From Egibacter rhizosphaerae (GTDB lineage Bacteria; Actinomycetota; Nitriliruptoria; Euzebyales; Egibacteraceae): 64,000 nucleotides of DNA. The stretch's first letter is position 1. The number at the start of each line of letters is the position of its first letter. The stretch spans positions 1,178,001 to 1,242,000 of the forward strand of contig NZ_CP036402.1 of the NCBI RefSeq assembly GCF_004322855.1. The letters run 5' to 3'. The notes below the pieces were generated by a model. It was not told where the DNA came from and did no database searches. It worked only from the letters and a program-made list of their open reading frames with translations. Below, in pieces: positions 42,419 to 51,747 of this stretch. Position numbers and translations under genes: made by a program.

Positions 42419-42598
42419 GCTGGCAGCCTAACCTCCCCGCGCTGCGCACGTGTAGGCACGACCTACTGACGATCCCCCGTTCCGTCGAGCACACTCTGCC
42501 AGCAGCGTCCGTTCGATCTCCGGACCGGGGAGGCCCACGTCCACCGGCAGCCCCGGCCTTCCCCGACCGGTCCCAGGGATGCCGTGAGGAGGACGAAG

Positions 42599-43981
42599 AT
42601 GGCCGAAACCACCGACCGTACGTTGACCGCCGCCTACGGCGTCGACGAACTCCCACCGTGGCGCCAGGCCGTTCCCATGGGCATACAGCACGTGCTCGTG
42701 ATGTTCGCGAGCAACGTGACGCTTCCGCTGCTGGTCGCAAGCGCGATCGGGGCGACGACCGGGGAGACCACACTGCTCGTGCAACTCGCCATCTTCGTGG
42801 CGGGTGTGTGCACGCTGCTGCAGACGTTCGGCGTCGGCCCCGTCGGCGCACGCCTGCCGATCGTGCAGGGCACGAGCCTGGGGTTCACCGTCGTCGCGAT
42901 TCCGTTGGCCGAGGAGTACGGGTTGGCGGCCGTGTTCGGCGGCGGGCTCGTCGCCGGGCTCGTGCAGGTGCTGCTGGGCACTTGCCTGCGCTGGCTCAAG
43001 CCGCTCTTCCCACCCTTGGTCACCGGTCTGGTCGTGCTGGTCATCGGCCTCAGCCTGCTGCCGACCGGCCTCGAGTTCGCCGCGGGGGGCGCCGACGCCC
43101 CGGACTTCGGAGCCGGGCAGAACTTCGCGCTCGCCGCCCTCGTCCTCGTGCTGATGATCGCCCTGAACCGCTACGGCCGGGGCTTCGTCAGCGCAGCGGC
43201 GATCCTGCTCGCCATCGCGGTGGGCTACCTCGTCTCGGTGCCCTTCGGGCTCGTCGAGGCACAACCGATCGCCGACGCCGAGTGGGTTGCCGCACCGATC
43301 CCGCTCGCCTTCGGGGTCTCGTTCCCGGTGGCAGCGATCGTCGGCATGGCCGTCATGGCGGTGGCCACGACGGTGGAGACCATCGGGGACATCGGGGGCG
43401 TGACCGCCGCGGGCGAGGGACGCGAACCGACCGCTCGCGAACTGTCCGGGGGCGTCCTGGCCGACGGTGTCGGCACCTCGTTCGCCGCGCTGTTCAGCGC
43501 GATGCCGAATACGAGCTATAGCCAGAACGTCGGGGTCGTCGGCCTCACCGGCGTGGTGTCACGCCACGTCGTGTCAATCGGCGCGGTCTTCCTCGTCGTC
43601 GCGGGACTCGTCCCGAAGCTCGGGGCGGTCATCTCCGAGATGCCCACGCCGGTGCTCGGTGGTGGCTTCCTCGCGATGGCGGGCATGGTCGCGGCCGCCG
43701 GTATCAAGCTGATGACCGCGGACGCCATGACGCGGCGCAACATGCTGATCATCGCCGTGGCGCTCGGGCTCGGGATCGGGTTGCTCAACGCCCCCGACGC
43801 GGTGGCAATGGCCCCCGAGACACTGCGCATCACGCTCGAGACCGGGATCGTGCCGGCCGCCGTCGCCGCGGTGCTGCTGAACGCGATCCTTCCACACGGC
43901 GAACGGGCCGCCGCGCCCCGGGGTGCGGACACCGAGGAGCGCGGTGGAGCGACCCGGCACACGGACGAGTCCCCCGAGTAG
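42599..43981 (+). CDS. NCS2 (xanthine/uracil) permease
   Basis: 460 residues from ATG 42599, with GAGGAGGACG upstream. About 12-14 membrane helices. NCS2 features: MGIQHVLVMFASNVTLPLLVASAIG at the start, IVQGTSLGFTVVAIPLAEEYG, ATTVETIGDIGGVTAAGEGREPTARELSGGVLADG and the AMPNTSYSQNVGVVGLTGVVSRHV loop. It imports nucleobases by proton symport. The NTSYSQNVG form resembles xanthine/urate-type members more than UraA, but I would not rely on this for the substrate. It is the only plus-strand gene between hyuB and pucR and faces coxG across 15 bases. Confidence 0.9.
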   Translation: MAETTDRTLTAAYGVDELPPWRQAVPMGIQHVLVMFASNVTLPLLVASAIGATTGETTLLVQLAIFVAGVCTLLQTFGVGPVGARLPIVQGTSLGFTVVAIPLAEEYGLAAVFGGGLVAGLVQVLLGTCLRWLKPLFPPLVTGLVVLVIGLSLLPTGLEFAAGGADAPDFGAGQNFALAALVLVLMIALNRYGRGFVSAAAILLAIAVGYLVSVPFGLVEAQPIADAEWVAAPIPLAFGVSFPVAAIVGMAVMAVATTVETIGDIGGVTAAGEGREPTARELSGGVLADGVGTSFAALFSAMPNTSYSQNVGVVGLTGVVSRHVVSIGAVFLVVAGLVPKLGAVISEMPTPVLGGGFLAMAGMVAAAGIKLMTADAMTRRNMLIIAVALGLGIGLLNAPDAVAMAPETLRITLETGIVPAAVAAVLLNAILPHGERAAAPRGADTEERGGATRHTDESPE

Positions 43982-43996
43982 GGCGACCGCCCCGGC

Positions 43997-44653
43997 TCAG
44001 CGGGCCAGACGCCGCCCCACGAGCACGCCGGCGAGCGCGATCAGCGCGCCGAGCACGCCCGCCCCGAGCAGCCAGCGCGGGTCGCCGCCGGCAGCACCGG
44101 CCTTCGCCGGCGCGCGAAAGACCTGACCGGGCTGCACACCGGTGGCCTCCGTGGGCGCGCCCGCTGCGGCGGGCGCCGCCTCCGCCTCGGTGGGTGCGGG
44201 CTCGACCAGCGTCTCGCCGGCGAGGTAGCGGTCCACGGCCTCGAAGAACTGCTGGGCGTTGCGCTTGGCCACCCCGATGAGCACCCGCTGTCCGACGCCG
44301 GCGATGGTGCCGCCGACGATCGCGTCCGCGTCGTAGGACAGGCGGGTCGTCCCGGGGCCCGCTTCCTCGAGCGTGATCCGCGCCGACGCGTCGACCGTTC
44401 CGGGGCCGCCGGAACCCGAGGCCTTCAGCGTATAGGCCTCCGGCTCGACCTGGTCGGCCAGGGCGACCTCGCCCGTGTACGTCCCGGTAATCGAGGCCAC
44501 GCCGACATCGAGGGTGATCTTGTAGACGCCGTCGCCCTGGGCGGTCAGCTCCCGACAGCCGGGCAGCGTGGCCGCGAGCACGTTGGGGTCCTGCAGTGCG
44601 TCCCAGACCTGCTGGCGCGACGCGTTCAGCGTGTGCGTGTCGGCAACCTTCAT
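43997..44653 (-). CDS. coxG: CoxG family SRPBCC protein with C-terminal membrane anchor
   Basis: 218 residues. Residues 1-145 are a SRPBCC/START-type fold: MKVADTHTLNASRQQVWDALQDPNVLAATLPGCRELTAQGDGVYKITLDVGVASITGTYTGEVAL and GTTRLSYDADAIVGGTIAGVGQRVL. A Pro/Ala-rich linker precedes a C-terminal helix WLLGAGVLGALIALAGVLVGRRLAR. CoxG recruits CO dehydrogenase to the membrane in Oligotropha; homologues accompany many form II molybdenum hydroxylases and probably link the enzyme to the respiratory chain. It overlaps coxL by four bases. Confidence 0.9.
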   Translation of the reverse strand: MKVADTHTLNASRQQVWDALQDPNVLAATLPGCRELTAQGDGVYKITLDVGVASITGTYTGEVALADQVEPEAYTLKASGSGGPGTVDASARITLEEAGPGTTRLSYDADAIVGGTIAGVGQRVLIGVAKRNAQQFFEAVDRYLAGETLVEPAPTEAEAAPAAAGAPTEATGVQPGQVFRAPAKAGAAGGDPRWLLGAGVLGALIALAGVLVGRRLAR

Positions 44654-47064
44654 CGGGGGACTCCCTCGTCGGAGGCGGTCGGCGCGGTGCCCTGTCCGTC
44701 CGCCGCCGCGCCGGTGCGTGACAACTCCCAGATCTCGGGGGGCGAGAGCGGCATCCGGTCGACCTCCACGCCGATGGCGTCCTCGATCGCCGCGGCGAGC
44801 ACCGCCGCGCCCGGGATCACCCCGGCCTCGCCGGCGCCCTTGATCCCGAGCGGGTTCAGGGGCGTCGGGGTCTCCAGGTGGTCGATCTCGATGCGCTGCG
44901 GCACCTCGGTCGCGTAGGGCATGAGGAAGTCCATGAACGACGCGTTCTGCAGCTGGCCGTACTCGTCGTAGGCCATCCGCTCGAAGAGCGCCCCCGCGAC
45001 CCCCTGCGCGACCCCGCCGTGGATCTGTCCCTCCACGATCGTCGGGTTGATCAGGTACCCGCAGTCGTGCACCACGCCGTACCGCAGGATCTCAACGTCG
45101 CCGGTCTCGGGATCCACGGCGACGACGCACGCATGGAACCCGTTCGCGAACGTCGACTGCGTCGGACTGTAGTAGTCCTTGCCCTCCAACCCGGGCTCGT
45201 CTCCCTCCGCGACCGGAGGGCCTCCGTCGCCTTTCAGCGTGAACTGCGTCGCGGCCTGGGCCTCCTCGCTGAAGGAGTAGCGCAGCGGGTTGGACAACAC
45301 CGCGACGTGTTTCAGCTCGATCTGCGCCTCGGGGCTCCCCTTCACCTGCACCACGCCGTCGACGATCTCGAGATCGTCGGGATTCGCCTCGAGCGCGTCG
45401 GCGGCGATCCGCAACGCCTTCTCACGCACCTTGCGCGTGGCCAGTGCGATCGCGTTGCCGCTCATCACCGCCGCGCGGGAGGCGAACGTGCCCACCGCGT
45501 AGCCGAACCGGCGCGTGTCGCCGGTGGTGACGTGCACGTCCTCGAACGGCACGCCGAGCTCGCTGGCGACGATCTGGGCGAAGACCGTCTGGTGGCCCTG
45601 TCCCTGGCTCGTGAGCCCGGTCGAGACCATCACCCGGCCGTTGGTCTCGACGTGCACGTGCCCGCCCTCGTACGGGCCCACGGCCGTGCCCTCGACGTAG
45701 CCGGCGAGGCCGACGCCGATGCGGCGGCCGTCGGGCGCCTCCTTCGACAGGTGCTCGTAGTCCACGAGGTCCAGCAGCTTCTGCAGGCTCGCGGGGAAGT
45801 CGCCCGAGTCGTAGATCGCCGGCTTGCCGTCCTGGAACATCAGCCCGAGGTCGTAGGGCATCTCGTCGGGCTGGATGAAGTTGGCGAACCGGACCTCGGC
45901 ACGGTCCTTGCCGAGGCGGGTGGCGATCTTGTCGATCGTGCGCTCCATCGTGAACACGCCCTGCGGACGGCCGGCACCGCGGTACGGGGTGACCATCACG
46001 GTGTTCGTGTAGACGCTCGTGAACTCGACCCGGTAGGCGCCGAGCTTGTAGGGCCCCGGCAGCTGGGTCGAGGTGATGATCGGGACGATGATCCCGTAGG
46101 GCGTGTAGGCCCCGTTGTCGTGCAGGAACTCGACGTCGAGCCCCAGGATGCGCCCGTCCTCGTCGAAGCCCACCCGTACGTGGTGCACCTGGCCGCGCTC
46201 GTGCGCGCTCGACACGAAGTGCTCCCGGCGGTCCTCGACCCACTTCACCTCCCGCCCGAGGGTCTTCGCCGCCCACGGCACCAGCAGCTCCTCGGGGAAC
46301 GGATGGACGATCTTGACCCCGAAGCCGCCGCCGACGTCCGGCGCGATCACCTCGACCTGCGCGTCCGCGAGCTCGAGCGCGTTCGCGACCGCGGCCCGCA
46401 CGCTCGTGGACGTCTGCGTCGAGGAGTAGGCGCGCAGGCGTTGGTCGTCGGCGTCCCAGCGCGCGTAGACCCCCCGGCCCTCGAGCGGCATGGACGCGCT
46501 GCGCTCGATGTCGAGACGGAACTCCAGGGTGTGCGGCGCCCCGTCGATCGCGGCCGGCGCGTCGCCGACCTCCTGTACGAGGTGCGCGGCGACGTTGTCG
46601 GGGATCTCGTCGTGGACGGCGGTCTCCCCGCGCGCGGCCTCCTCGAGGTCGACGATCGGGTCGAGGAAGTCGTACGAGACCCGGATGCGCTCGGCGGCGT
46701 CCTCGGCCACGTACCGGTCGGTCGCGACGACCATGGCGATCGCCTCCCCGACGTGGTTCACCTCGCCGTTGGCGAGCGCGTACGCGGTCCGCGGCGCCCG
46801 CAACGCGGGATGCGGGATCAGCACCGGCAAGGGCTTGGCCATCTTCTCGGGCAAGTCCTCGTAGGTGTAGATCGCCACCAGCCCGTCGACGTCGAGCGCA
46901 TCGGTCACGTCGATGTCGGTGATCCGCGCGTGGGCGTGGGGGCTGCGGACGAACGCGACGCCGAGGGCGTTCTGGCCGAGGTCGTCGACGTAACGCCCCT
47001 CGCCGCGGAGCAGCCGCGGATCCTCGCTCCGCGCGACCTTCTCGCCGAACAGCTTCGTCGTCAT
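44650..47064 (-). CDS. Molybdenum hydroxylase large subunit, form II CoxL-like
   Basis: 804 residues from ATG 47064. Xanthine dehydrogenase family Mo-binding subunit: GEGRYVDDL, the Q-loop region DVGGGFGVK, and the active-site loop PYRGAGR at residues 360-366. True CO dehydrogenase (form I) has AYxCSFR; form II has AYRGAGR, so this is not a CO oxidiser by sequence. TSQGQGHQTVFAQI and the C-terminal IKGAGEAGVIP, with the essential Glu, complete the Mo-pterin cytosine dinucleotide site. It probably hydroxylates a heteroaromatic ring carbon next to nitrogen with water as oxygen source. The context suggests uracil or thymine to barbiturate, an inference. Confidence 0.9.
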   Translation of the reverse strand: MTTKLFGEKVARSEDPRLLRGEGRYVDDLGQNALGVAFVRSPHAHARITDIDVTDALDVDGLVAIYTYEDLPEKMAKPLPVLIPHPALRAPRTAYALANGEVNHVGEAIAMVVATDRYVAEDAAERIRVSYDFLDPIVDLEEAARGETAVHDEIPDNVAAHLVQEVGDAPAAIDGAPHTLEFRLDIERSASMPLEGRGVYARWDADDQRLRAYSSTQTSTSVRAAVANALELADAQVEVIAPDVGGGFGVKIVHPFPEELLVPWAAKTLGREVKWVEDRREHFVSSAHERGQVHHVRVGFDEDGRILGLDVEFLHDNGAYTPYGIIVPIITSTQLPGPYKLGAYRVEFTSVYTNTVMVTPYRGAGRPQGVFTMERTIDKIATRLGKDRAEVRFANFIQPDEMPYDLGLMFQDGKPAIYDSGDFPASLQKLLDLVDYEHLSKEAPDGRRIGVGLAGYVEGTAVGPYEGGHVHVETNGRVMVSTGLTSQGQGHQTVFAQIVASELGVPFEDVHVTTGDTRRFGYAVGTFASRAAVMSGNAIALATRKVREKALRIAADALEANPDDLEIVDGVVQVKGSPEAQIELKHVAVLSNPLRYSFSEEAQAATQFTLKGDGGPPVAEGDEPGLEGKDYYSPTQSTFANGFHACVVAVDPETGDVEILRYGVVHDCGYLINPTIVEGQIHGGVAQGVAGALFERMAYDEYGQLQNASFMDFLMPYATEVPQRIEIDHLETPTPLNPLGIKGAGEAGVIPGAAVLAAAIEDAIGVEVDRMPLSPPEIWELSRTGAAADGQGTAPTASDEGVPR

Positions 47065-47630
47065 CGGCCGCTCCCCTCCGCCTTGCCGGGGTCCGCACGT
47101 AGGCCCGCCGAACGCACCGGCCGGTCCACCGCCGGGACCGGCTCCTCCGCCTCCGACACGAGCTCCGCGGCGCGGTGCACGGCTGCGACGATGTTCTGGT
47201 AGCCCGTGCACCGACAGAGGTTGCCCGCGATCCCCTCGCGAACCTCGTCCTCGTCCGGGTCGGGATTCTCGGCCAGCAGCCCGCACGTCGTCATCAGGAA
47301 CCCCGGCGTGCAGAAACCGCACTGCAGTCCGTGGCAGTCCGCGAACGCCTGCTGCACCGGGTGCAGCGAGCCGTCGGCGGGGTTGAGGCCCTCGACGGTC
47401 GTGATCGCCGCGCCACGGGCCGCGACCGCGAAGGTGAGGCAGCTGCGGACCGGCTCCCCGTCGAGCAGCACGGTGCAGCAGCCGCACACGCCGTGCTCGC
47501 ACCCCACGTGGGTGCCGGTCAGTCCGAGATCGTGGCGCAGGGCGTCGGACAGCAGCCGACGCGGGGGCAGCGTGACCTCGTGTGGCGCTCCGTTGACCAT
47601 CAGCGTCACGTCGACCGTTGGCTCGCTCAT
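47061..47630 (-). CDS. Molybdenum hydroxylase iron-sulfur subunit (CoxS/XdhC type)
   Basis: 189 residues from ATG 47630, with a GAG-rich site upstream. Two 2Fe-2S clusters: a plant ferredoxin-type set GCEHGVCGCC with a further Cys near residue 64, and the helical set LQCGFCTPG plus NLCRCTGYQN. It passes electrons from the Mo centre to FAD. A C-terminal extension of about 25 residues beyond CRCTGY is rich in Pro, Glu and Arg. It overlaps coxL by four bases, and coxM ends 58 bases upstream of its start. Confidence 0.93.
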   Translation of the reverse strand: MSEPTVDVTLMVNGAPHEVTLPPRRLLSDALRHDLGLTGTHVGCEHGVCGCCTVLLDGEPVRSCLTFAVAARGAAITTVEGLNPADGSLHPVQQAFADCHGLQCGFCTPGFLMTTCGLLAENPDPDEDEVREGIAGNLCRCTGYQNIVAAVHRAAELVSEAEEPVPAVDRPVRSAGLRADPGKAEGSGR

Positions 47631-47688
47631 GCGCTCCTCGCTCCTGTCGCCTGGGGAATGGCGCCCTGCGTTGCTGGGCCGTCCGCCA

Positions 47689-48588
47689 CTACGCGGCCGC
47701 GGGCACACGATCGCGAGCGTGCGCCGAGGCCTGCGCGAGCGCCCGCGCGGTCAGCACGCTGGCGAGGTGCCGGCGGTACTCCGCCGGGGCGTGCAGGTCG
47801 GCCTCGGGCTCACAGGCCGCAGCGACCCGCTCCCCCGCCGCCGACCAGGCCTCGGGCGCGGTCGCTGGTTCCAGCGACCGGCCGGCGGCCGCATCGCCGA
47901 CGTCGAGGACCAGCGGCGTGGGGTGCACGCTGATCGTCGCGATCCGAGCGGCAGCGACCTCACCGTCGGGGGCGTCGACGGTCGCCGCGATTCCGCAGAG
48001 CGCGTAGTCCCCGTGGCGGCGGGCGCGCTCCACGAACGCCGACCCCGTCGTGGCCGGAAGCGCCGCGAACTCCGCGTGTGTCACGAGCTCGCCGGGCGCG
48101 ATGTCGGCCTCGAGCGGCCCGAGGAAGAAGTCCGACGCCGACACCCGGCGGGTCACGACCTCACCGCCGTCGCCCGCGCGGGCCAGTTCGACCACGCCGT
48201 CGCACAGCGCCAACACGGCGGTCAGCTCTCCGGCGGGGTCCGCGTGCGCCAGGCTGCCGACGACCGTCCCGCGGTTGCGGATCACCTCGTGGGCCACGTA
48301 GCCGAGGGCCTGCGGGAGCAGCGGGTTGGCCTCCCCCGCCTCCCGATGGCGCTCGAGGTCGCGGTGGCGCACCGCCGCGCCGACCCGGACCGTGTCCGAG
48401 GACACCTCCACGGCGCGCAGCTCCTCGATGCCGGTGACGTCGACGAGGGCCCGCGGGGCCGTGAGCCGCATGTTCAGCAGGGGGATCAGGCTCTGCCCCC
48501 CGGCGAGCACCTTCCCGCCCTCGCCGAGCCGTCGCACGGCCTCGGCCACGGTGTCCGGCGCGTGATATTCGAACGGCGGAGGCTTCAT
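47689..48588 (-). CDS. Molybdenum hydroxylase FAD subunit (CoxM type)
   Basis: 299 residues from ATG 48588. FAD-binding domain of the PCMH type: FEYHAPDTVAEAVRRLGEGGKVLAGGQSLIPLLNMRLTAPRALVDVTGI (the AGGQSL motif holds the FAD pyrophosphate) and the second motif NRGTVVGSLAHADPAGELTAVL. The C-terminal CO_deh_flav_C domain has GSAFVERARRHGDYALCGIAATV. It completes the L-S-M enzyme, with reducing power passing to quinone or another acceptor. It is separated from DUF1116 by 154 bases, where a promoter for the cox genes may lie. Confidence 0.93.
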   Translation of the reverse strand: MKPPPFEYHAPDTVAEAVRRLGEGGKVLAGGQSLIPLLNMRLTAPRALVDVTGIEELRAVEVSSDTVRVGAAVRHRDLERHREAGEANPLLPQALGYVAHEVIRNRGTVVGSLAHADPAGELTAVLALCDGVVELARAGDGGEVVTRRVSASDFFLGPLEADIAPGELVTHAEFAALPATTGSAFVERARRHGDYALCGIAATVDAPDGEVAAARIATISVHPTPLVLDVGDAAAGRSLEPATAPEAWSAAGERVAAACEPEADLHAPAEYRRHLASVLTARALAQASAHARDRVPAAA

Positions 48589-48742
48589 GCCGCGTTCCTT
48601 CCGTCGGTCCGCAGACTCGGCGTACGCACGCCGGGGTGCGTTGACCCACCGTCCCGCGACGTCGCTCCGTCGACGCAGCACCGCCCGCAGGGTAGCCGCC
48701 ATCCGACTGGCGCACGCGTGGGCGCCACGTCGGGGACCGGGC

Positions 48743-50209
48743 TCACGGGGCTTCCCCCGGCGCGGCGCCAACACCCGCGAGCGGGTCGGTCACGGGGCTC
48801 TCGGCCCGCGCGGCCAGTTCCCGCACCGCGTCGGCGAAGCACGACAGTGGGGGCTCGACGAGGCCTGCCCCGACCTGGCCGGTGCCGGGCTCCTTGCCGG
48901 CGATGCCCGTGTTGACGGCGGGGACGATGCCCGTGCGGCACACCAACGTCGCGTCGATGCCCGTCGGGGTCCCGCGGAACCCGAGGATCGGGATCTGATA
49001 TGCGGTCGACTCGGCGAGCGTGATCTCGTACATGCGGCGGGTGAAGCGCAGGGCGTCCGCGACCTCGCCGCCGACGAAGCGCACGATCGCCGGCGCGGCC
49101 GCCATCGCGAACCCGCCGATCCCGCAGCTCTCGGTGATCGTGGAGTCGCCGATGTCGGGATTGGCGTCCTCGGGCCCGTACTCCCCGAGGTAGAGCCCGT
49201 CGGGCACGCTGGCCGGCGCGGTGAACCACGTGTCACCGGTACCGGCGAGTTGCACCCCGAACTCGGTCCCGTTGCGGGCCATGGCCACGAGCATCGACGA
49301 CCCGGCCAGGCCGCGGGCGCTGTCGGTCGCGGCCTTGGCAGCGGGCATCACCACGTTCAGGAAGAAGTGGTCGTTCGCGTTGATGAACCGGGTGACGGCC
49401 GCGATGTCCGCAACGGGCGCGTCGATCTCGATCAGATCGCTCACGAACTCGCGGAGGAACAGGCTCGTCCCGGCGCGGTGCCGGTTGTGCCCCTCGTCGC
49501 CCATCTGCAGCGCCTGCGCCAGGAGGGCGCGCACATCGATCGGCCCGGTGCGCTCGAGGGTGCGCGCGAGCAGCGGCCCGAGCACCCGCTCCATCCACTG
49601 CAACCGCTCGGTCACCTCGTCCCCGAACGCGCCGTAGCGCAGGACCTTGCCGAGGCCCTCGTTGAGGGTGCAGCGGGCGACGGTGCCGTGCTCCTCGTCG
49701 CGCAGGGTGAACACCGGCATCGAGGGCGCGACGATGCCGGCCATCGGACCGACCGCGCCGCGGTGGTGGGCGGGCTCCAGCGCGATCTCCCCGTTGGCGG
49801 CCATGCGCTCGGCGGCCTCGGGATCGTCCGCGACGCCCTCGTAGAGCAGCGCGCCGATGATCGCACCGCGCATCGGCCCGCTCGCGTGCGCCCAGTCGAT
49901 GGGGGGTCCGGCGTGCAGCAGCGTCCGGTCGTCGAGGTCGAGGGCATCCCGTGCGGTCTCGATACCGACCAGGTGCGGCCGCGACGTGAGGAGCCGGCCC
50001 ACGGCCTGCGCGTTCGCCTCGCTCAAGCGCGGATCTCCGGCGACCGTCGCCAGCGCCTCGGCGGTGCCGTCCACCGGCGGGCGCCATTGTGCCCGCAGGC
50101 TGGTGGCGCCCTGGCCGGCGAGCGCCGCGTCGAACCGCTCGGCACCGGCGGTCGCGACGGCCGGCGCTTCGTCGAGCAGGCCACCCAGCGGAGCGTGTGC
50201 GCGCGTCAT
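48743..50209 (-). CDS. DUF1116 protein (YlbE/AllG-like carbamoyltransferase subunit)
   Basis: 488 residues; ATG 50209 overlaps the FdrA stop (ATGA). DUF1116 features include the region MRGAIIGALLYEGVADDPEAAERMAANGEIALEPAHHRGAVGPMAGIVAPSMPVF, ARCTLNEGLGKVLRYGAFGDEV, QMGDEGHNRHRAGTSLFLREF and the later SMLVAMARNGTEFGVQLAGTGDTWFTAPA. In E. coli the homologue YlbE, with FdrA and YlbF, was shown to be the oxamate (oxalurate) transcarbamylase AllFGH. Here all three genes are present and overlapping, with carbamate kinase first. I infer a three-part carbamoyltransferase acting on a different ureido acid. Confidence 0.88.
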   Translation of the reverse strand: MTRAHAPLGGLLDEAPAVATAGAERFDAALAGQGATSLRAQWRPPVDGTAEALATVAGDPRLSEANAQAVGRLLTSRPHLVGIETARDALDLDDRTLLHAGPPIDWAHASGPMRGAIIGALLYEGVADDPEAAERMAANGEIALEPAHHRGAVGPMAGIVAPSMPVFTLRDEEHGTVARCTLNEGLGKVLRYGAFGDEVTERLQWMERVLGPLLARTLERTGPIDVRALLAQALQMGDEGHNRHRAGTSLFLREFVSDLIEIDAPVADIAAVTRFINANDHFFLNVVMPAAKAATDSARGLAGSSMLVAMARNGTEFGVQLAGTGDTWFTAPASVPDGLYLGEYGPEDANPDIGDSTITESCGIGGFAMAAAPAIVRFVGGEVADALRFTRRMYEITLAESTAYQIPILGFRGTPTGIDATLVCRTGIVPAVNTGIAGKEPGTGQVGAGLVEPPLSCFADAVRELAARAESPVTDPLAGVGAAPGEAP

Positions 50210-51747
50210 CGGGTCTCTCCCAGCAGCTCGACTGCGGCGCGTGTCGCGGCCGCGTTGGACAGGTAGATGCTCGCCCCGGCGTCGACGAGCTCGGCGGCCT
50301 GGCGCGTGAGGTCCTGCGGGTCGTCGCGCGTGCCGATCAGCGACACGATCGCGGCGAACTGACCGCCGGCGTCACGGGCCGCGGTGCGCGCCTCGGCGAT
50401 CGCCGGGCCGAGCTCGCTCGCCGGGTTCGGGTGCGCGACGTGGCCGAGCACCACATCGAGCAGGACGACCACGCGGTGGCCGGATCCCGCCTCCGCGTCC
50501 AGCCGGTCGATCCGGATCGTGTTGTCGATCATCGGGTGCGGACGGCCGGAGGTGAGGTCGTCCTCGCCGTAGTCCACCATCGCGTGGCCGGCGCCCTCGA
50601 TCCCGTGCAGGGGCTCGTGCGGGTCGAGCGCCCAATCGTCCTCGAGCGGCACGTTCGAGCGGATCGGTCCGAGCCGCTCGGCCGCGATGGCCATGGACTC
50701 GTCGCAGAGCGTCCCTCCCGCGAACAGCCCGCGCAGCACCTCGTACCCCGACCCGACGGTGCGGTTCGGCGTCCACGTGCGTGGGGGCTGCGGGTCGTGC
50801 CCCAGCGTCGACAGCGCGGCCTCCGCGACCTCGGTGAGGTCCCGCTGACCGGGGCCCACGAGGCCGAGGACCACGGGGGTCGCGCACTGCTCCGCCGCCT
50901 CGCGGATGCGCTCGGCCACGGCCTTGTCCGGCGGCTTCGAGACGAGGACGATCACCTCGGTGGCCGGATCCGCGTCGAGCGCCTCGAGCGCCTGGATCGT
51001 CGCGATGCCGCCGACGTCGGCGGAGAGGTCGCGGCCACCGACCCCGAGCACGTGGCTGACGCCCACCCCGGCCGCGTCGAGCAGCGAACACACCTGTTGC
51101 GCGCCGGTCCCGCTCGCGGCGACCATCCCGACCGGACCGGGGCGCATCACGTTGGCGAAGCCGAGACCGACCCCGCCCACGATCGCGGTGCCACAGTCGG
51201 GGCCCATCACGAGCCGGTCGCGCTGCCGGGCCTCGGCCTTCAGCGCGATCTCCTGCTCCAACGGCACCCCGTCGCTGAACACCATCACGTTCGCGCCCGC
51301 GCGCAGGGCGTCCATCGCCTCCGTGAAGGCGTACTGGCCGGGGACGGTCACGAGCGCGAGCCCGGCACCGAGCGCTCGGGTGGCGCTGCCCAGGGTCCGC
51401 GGGGCCTCGCCGGTGTCGGCGAGCCCGTCGCTCCCGCCGCCGGCCGAGGCCTGCGTGAGCTGCGTGTCCACGGCCGTGCGGGCCGCGGCGAGATGATCGG
51501 CGTCGTCGGCCGCCAGCGCGACGACGAGGTCGTTCGGCCCGGCCTCGCCGGCGTCGAATCCCGCCTGCTCGAGCAGCTCGAGGTTGAGCGGGGTGGCCAT
51601 CGCGATCAGCGCCGTGCGCACCCCGGGGCCTCGGGCCACCTCCTGGCTCACGACCATCAGGGTCACCGAGTCGTGGTAGGCCCCCGGGCGCACCTCCAGG
51701 TGGCGCACGACGTCGTCGCGCGCCTCGGATTCGGCTGCGGTCGTCAC
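50206..51747 (-). CDS. fdrA: FdrA-like acyl-CoA-synthetase-fold carbamoyltransferase subunit
   Basis: 513 residues; GTG 51747 overlaps the upstream stop, with GAGGAG before it. A succinyl-CoA-ligase-like fold: ALVTVPGQYAFTEAMDALRAGANVMVFSDGVPLEQEIALKAEA, VMGPDCGTAIVGGVGLGFANVM and VGMVAASGTGAQQVCSLLDAAGVGVSHVLGVGGRDLS are FdrA hallmarks; the last third has HPMIDNTIRIDRL and VVLLDVVLGHVAHPNPA. E. coli FdrA (AllF) is part of the oxamate transcarbamylase. It would use phosphate and a carbamoyl-bearing acid to form carbamoyl phosphate in the cytoplasm. Confidence 0.9.
   Translation of the reverse strand: MTTAAESEARDDVVRHLEVRPGAYHDSVTLMVVSQEVARGPGVRTALIAMATPLNLELLEQAGFDAGEAGPNDLVVALAADDADHLAAARTAVDTQLTQASAGGGSDGLADTGEAPRTLGSATRALGAGLALVTVPGQYAFTEAMDALRAGANVMVFSDGVPLEQEIALKAEARQRDRLVMGPDCGTAIVGGVGLGFANVMRPGPVGMVAASGTGAQQVCSLLDAAGVGVSHVLGVGGRDLSADVGGIATIQALEALDADPATEVIVLVSKPPDKAVAERIREAAEQCATPVVLGLVGPGQRDLTEVAEAALSTLGHDPQPPRTWTPNRTVGSGYEVLRGLFAGGTLCDESMAIAAERLGPIRSNVPLEDDWALDPHEPLHGIEGAGHAMVDYGEDDLTSGRPHPMIDNTIRIDRLDAEAGSGHRVVVLLDVVLGHVAHPNPASELGPAIAEARTAARDAGGQFAAIVSLIGTRDDPQDLTRQAAELVDAGASIYLSNAAATRAAVELLGETR

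Noticed and set aside
44650-48588. Aerobic CO dehydrogenase
   Set aside because: The active-site loop is PYRGAGR, not AYxCSFR, and no maturation genes coxDEF are next to it.
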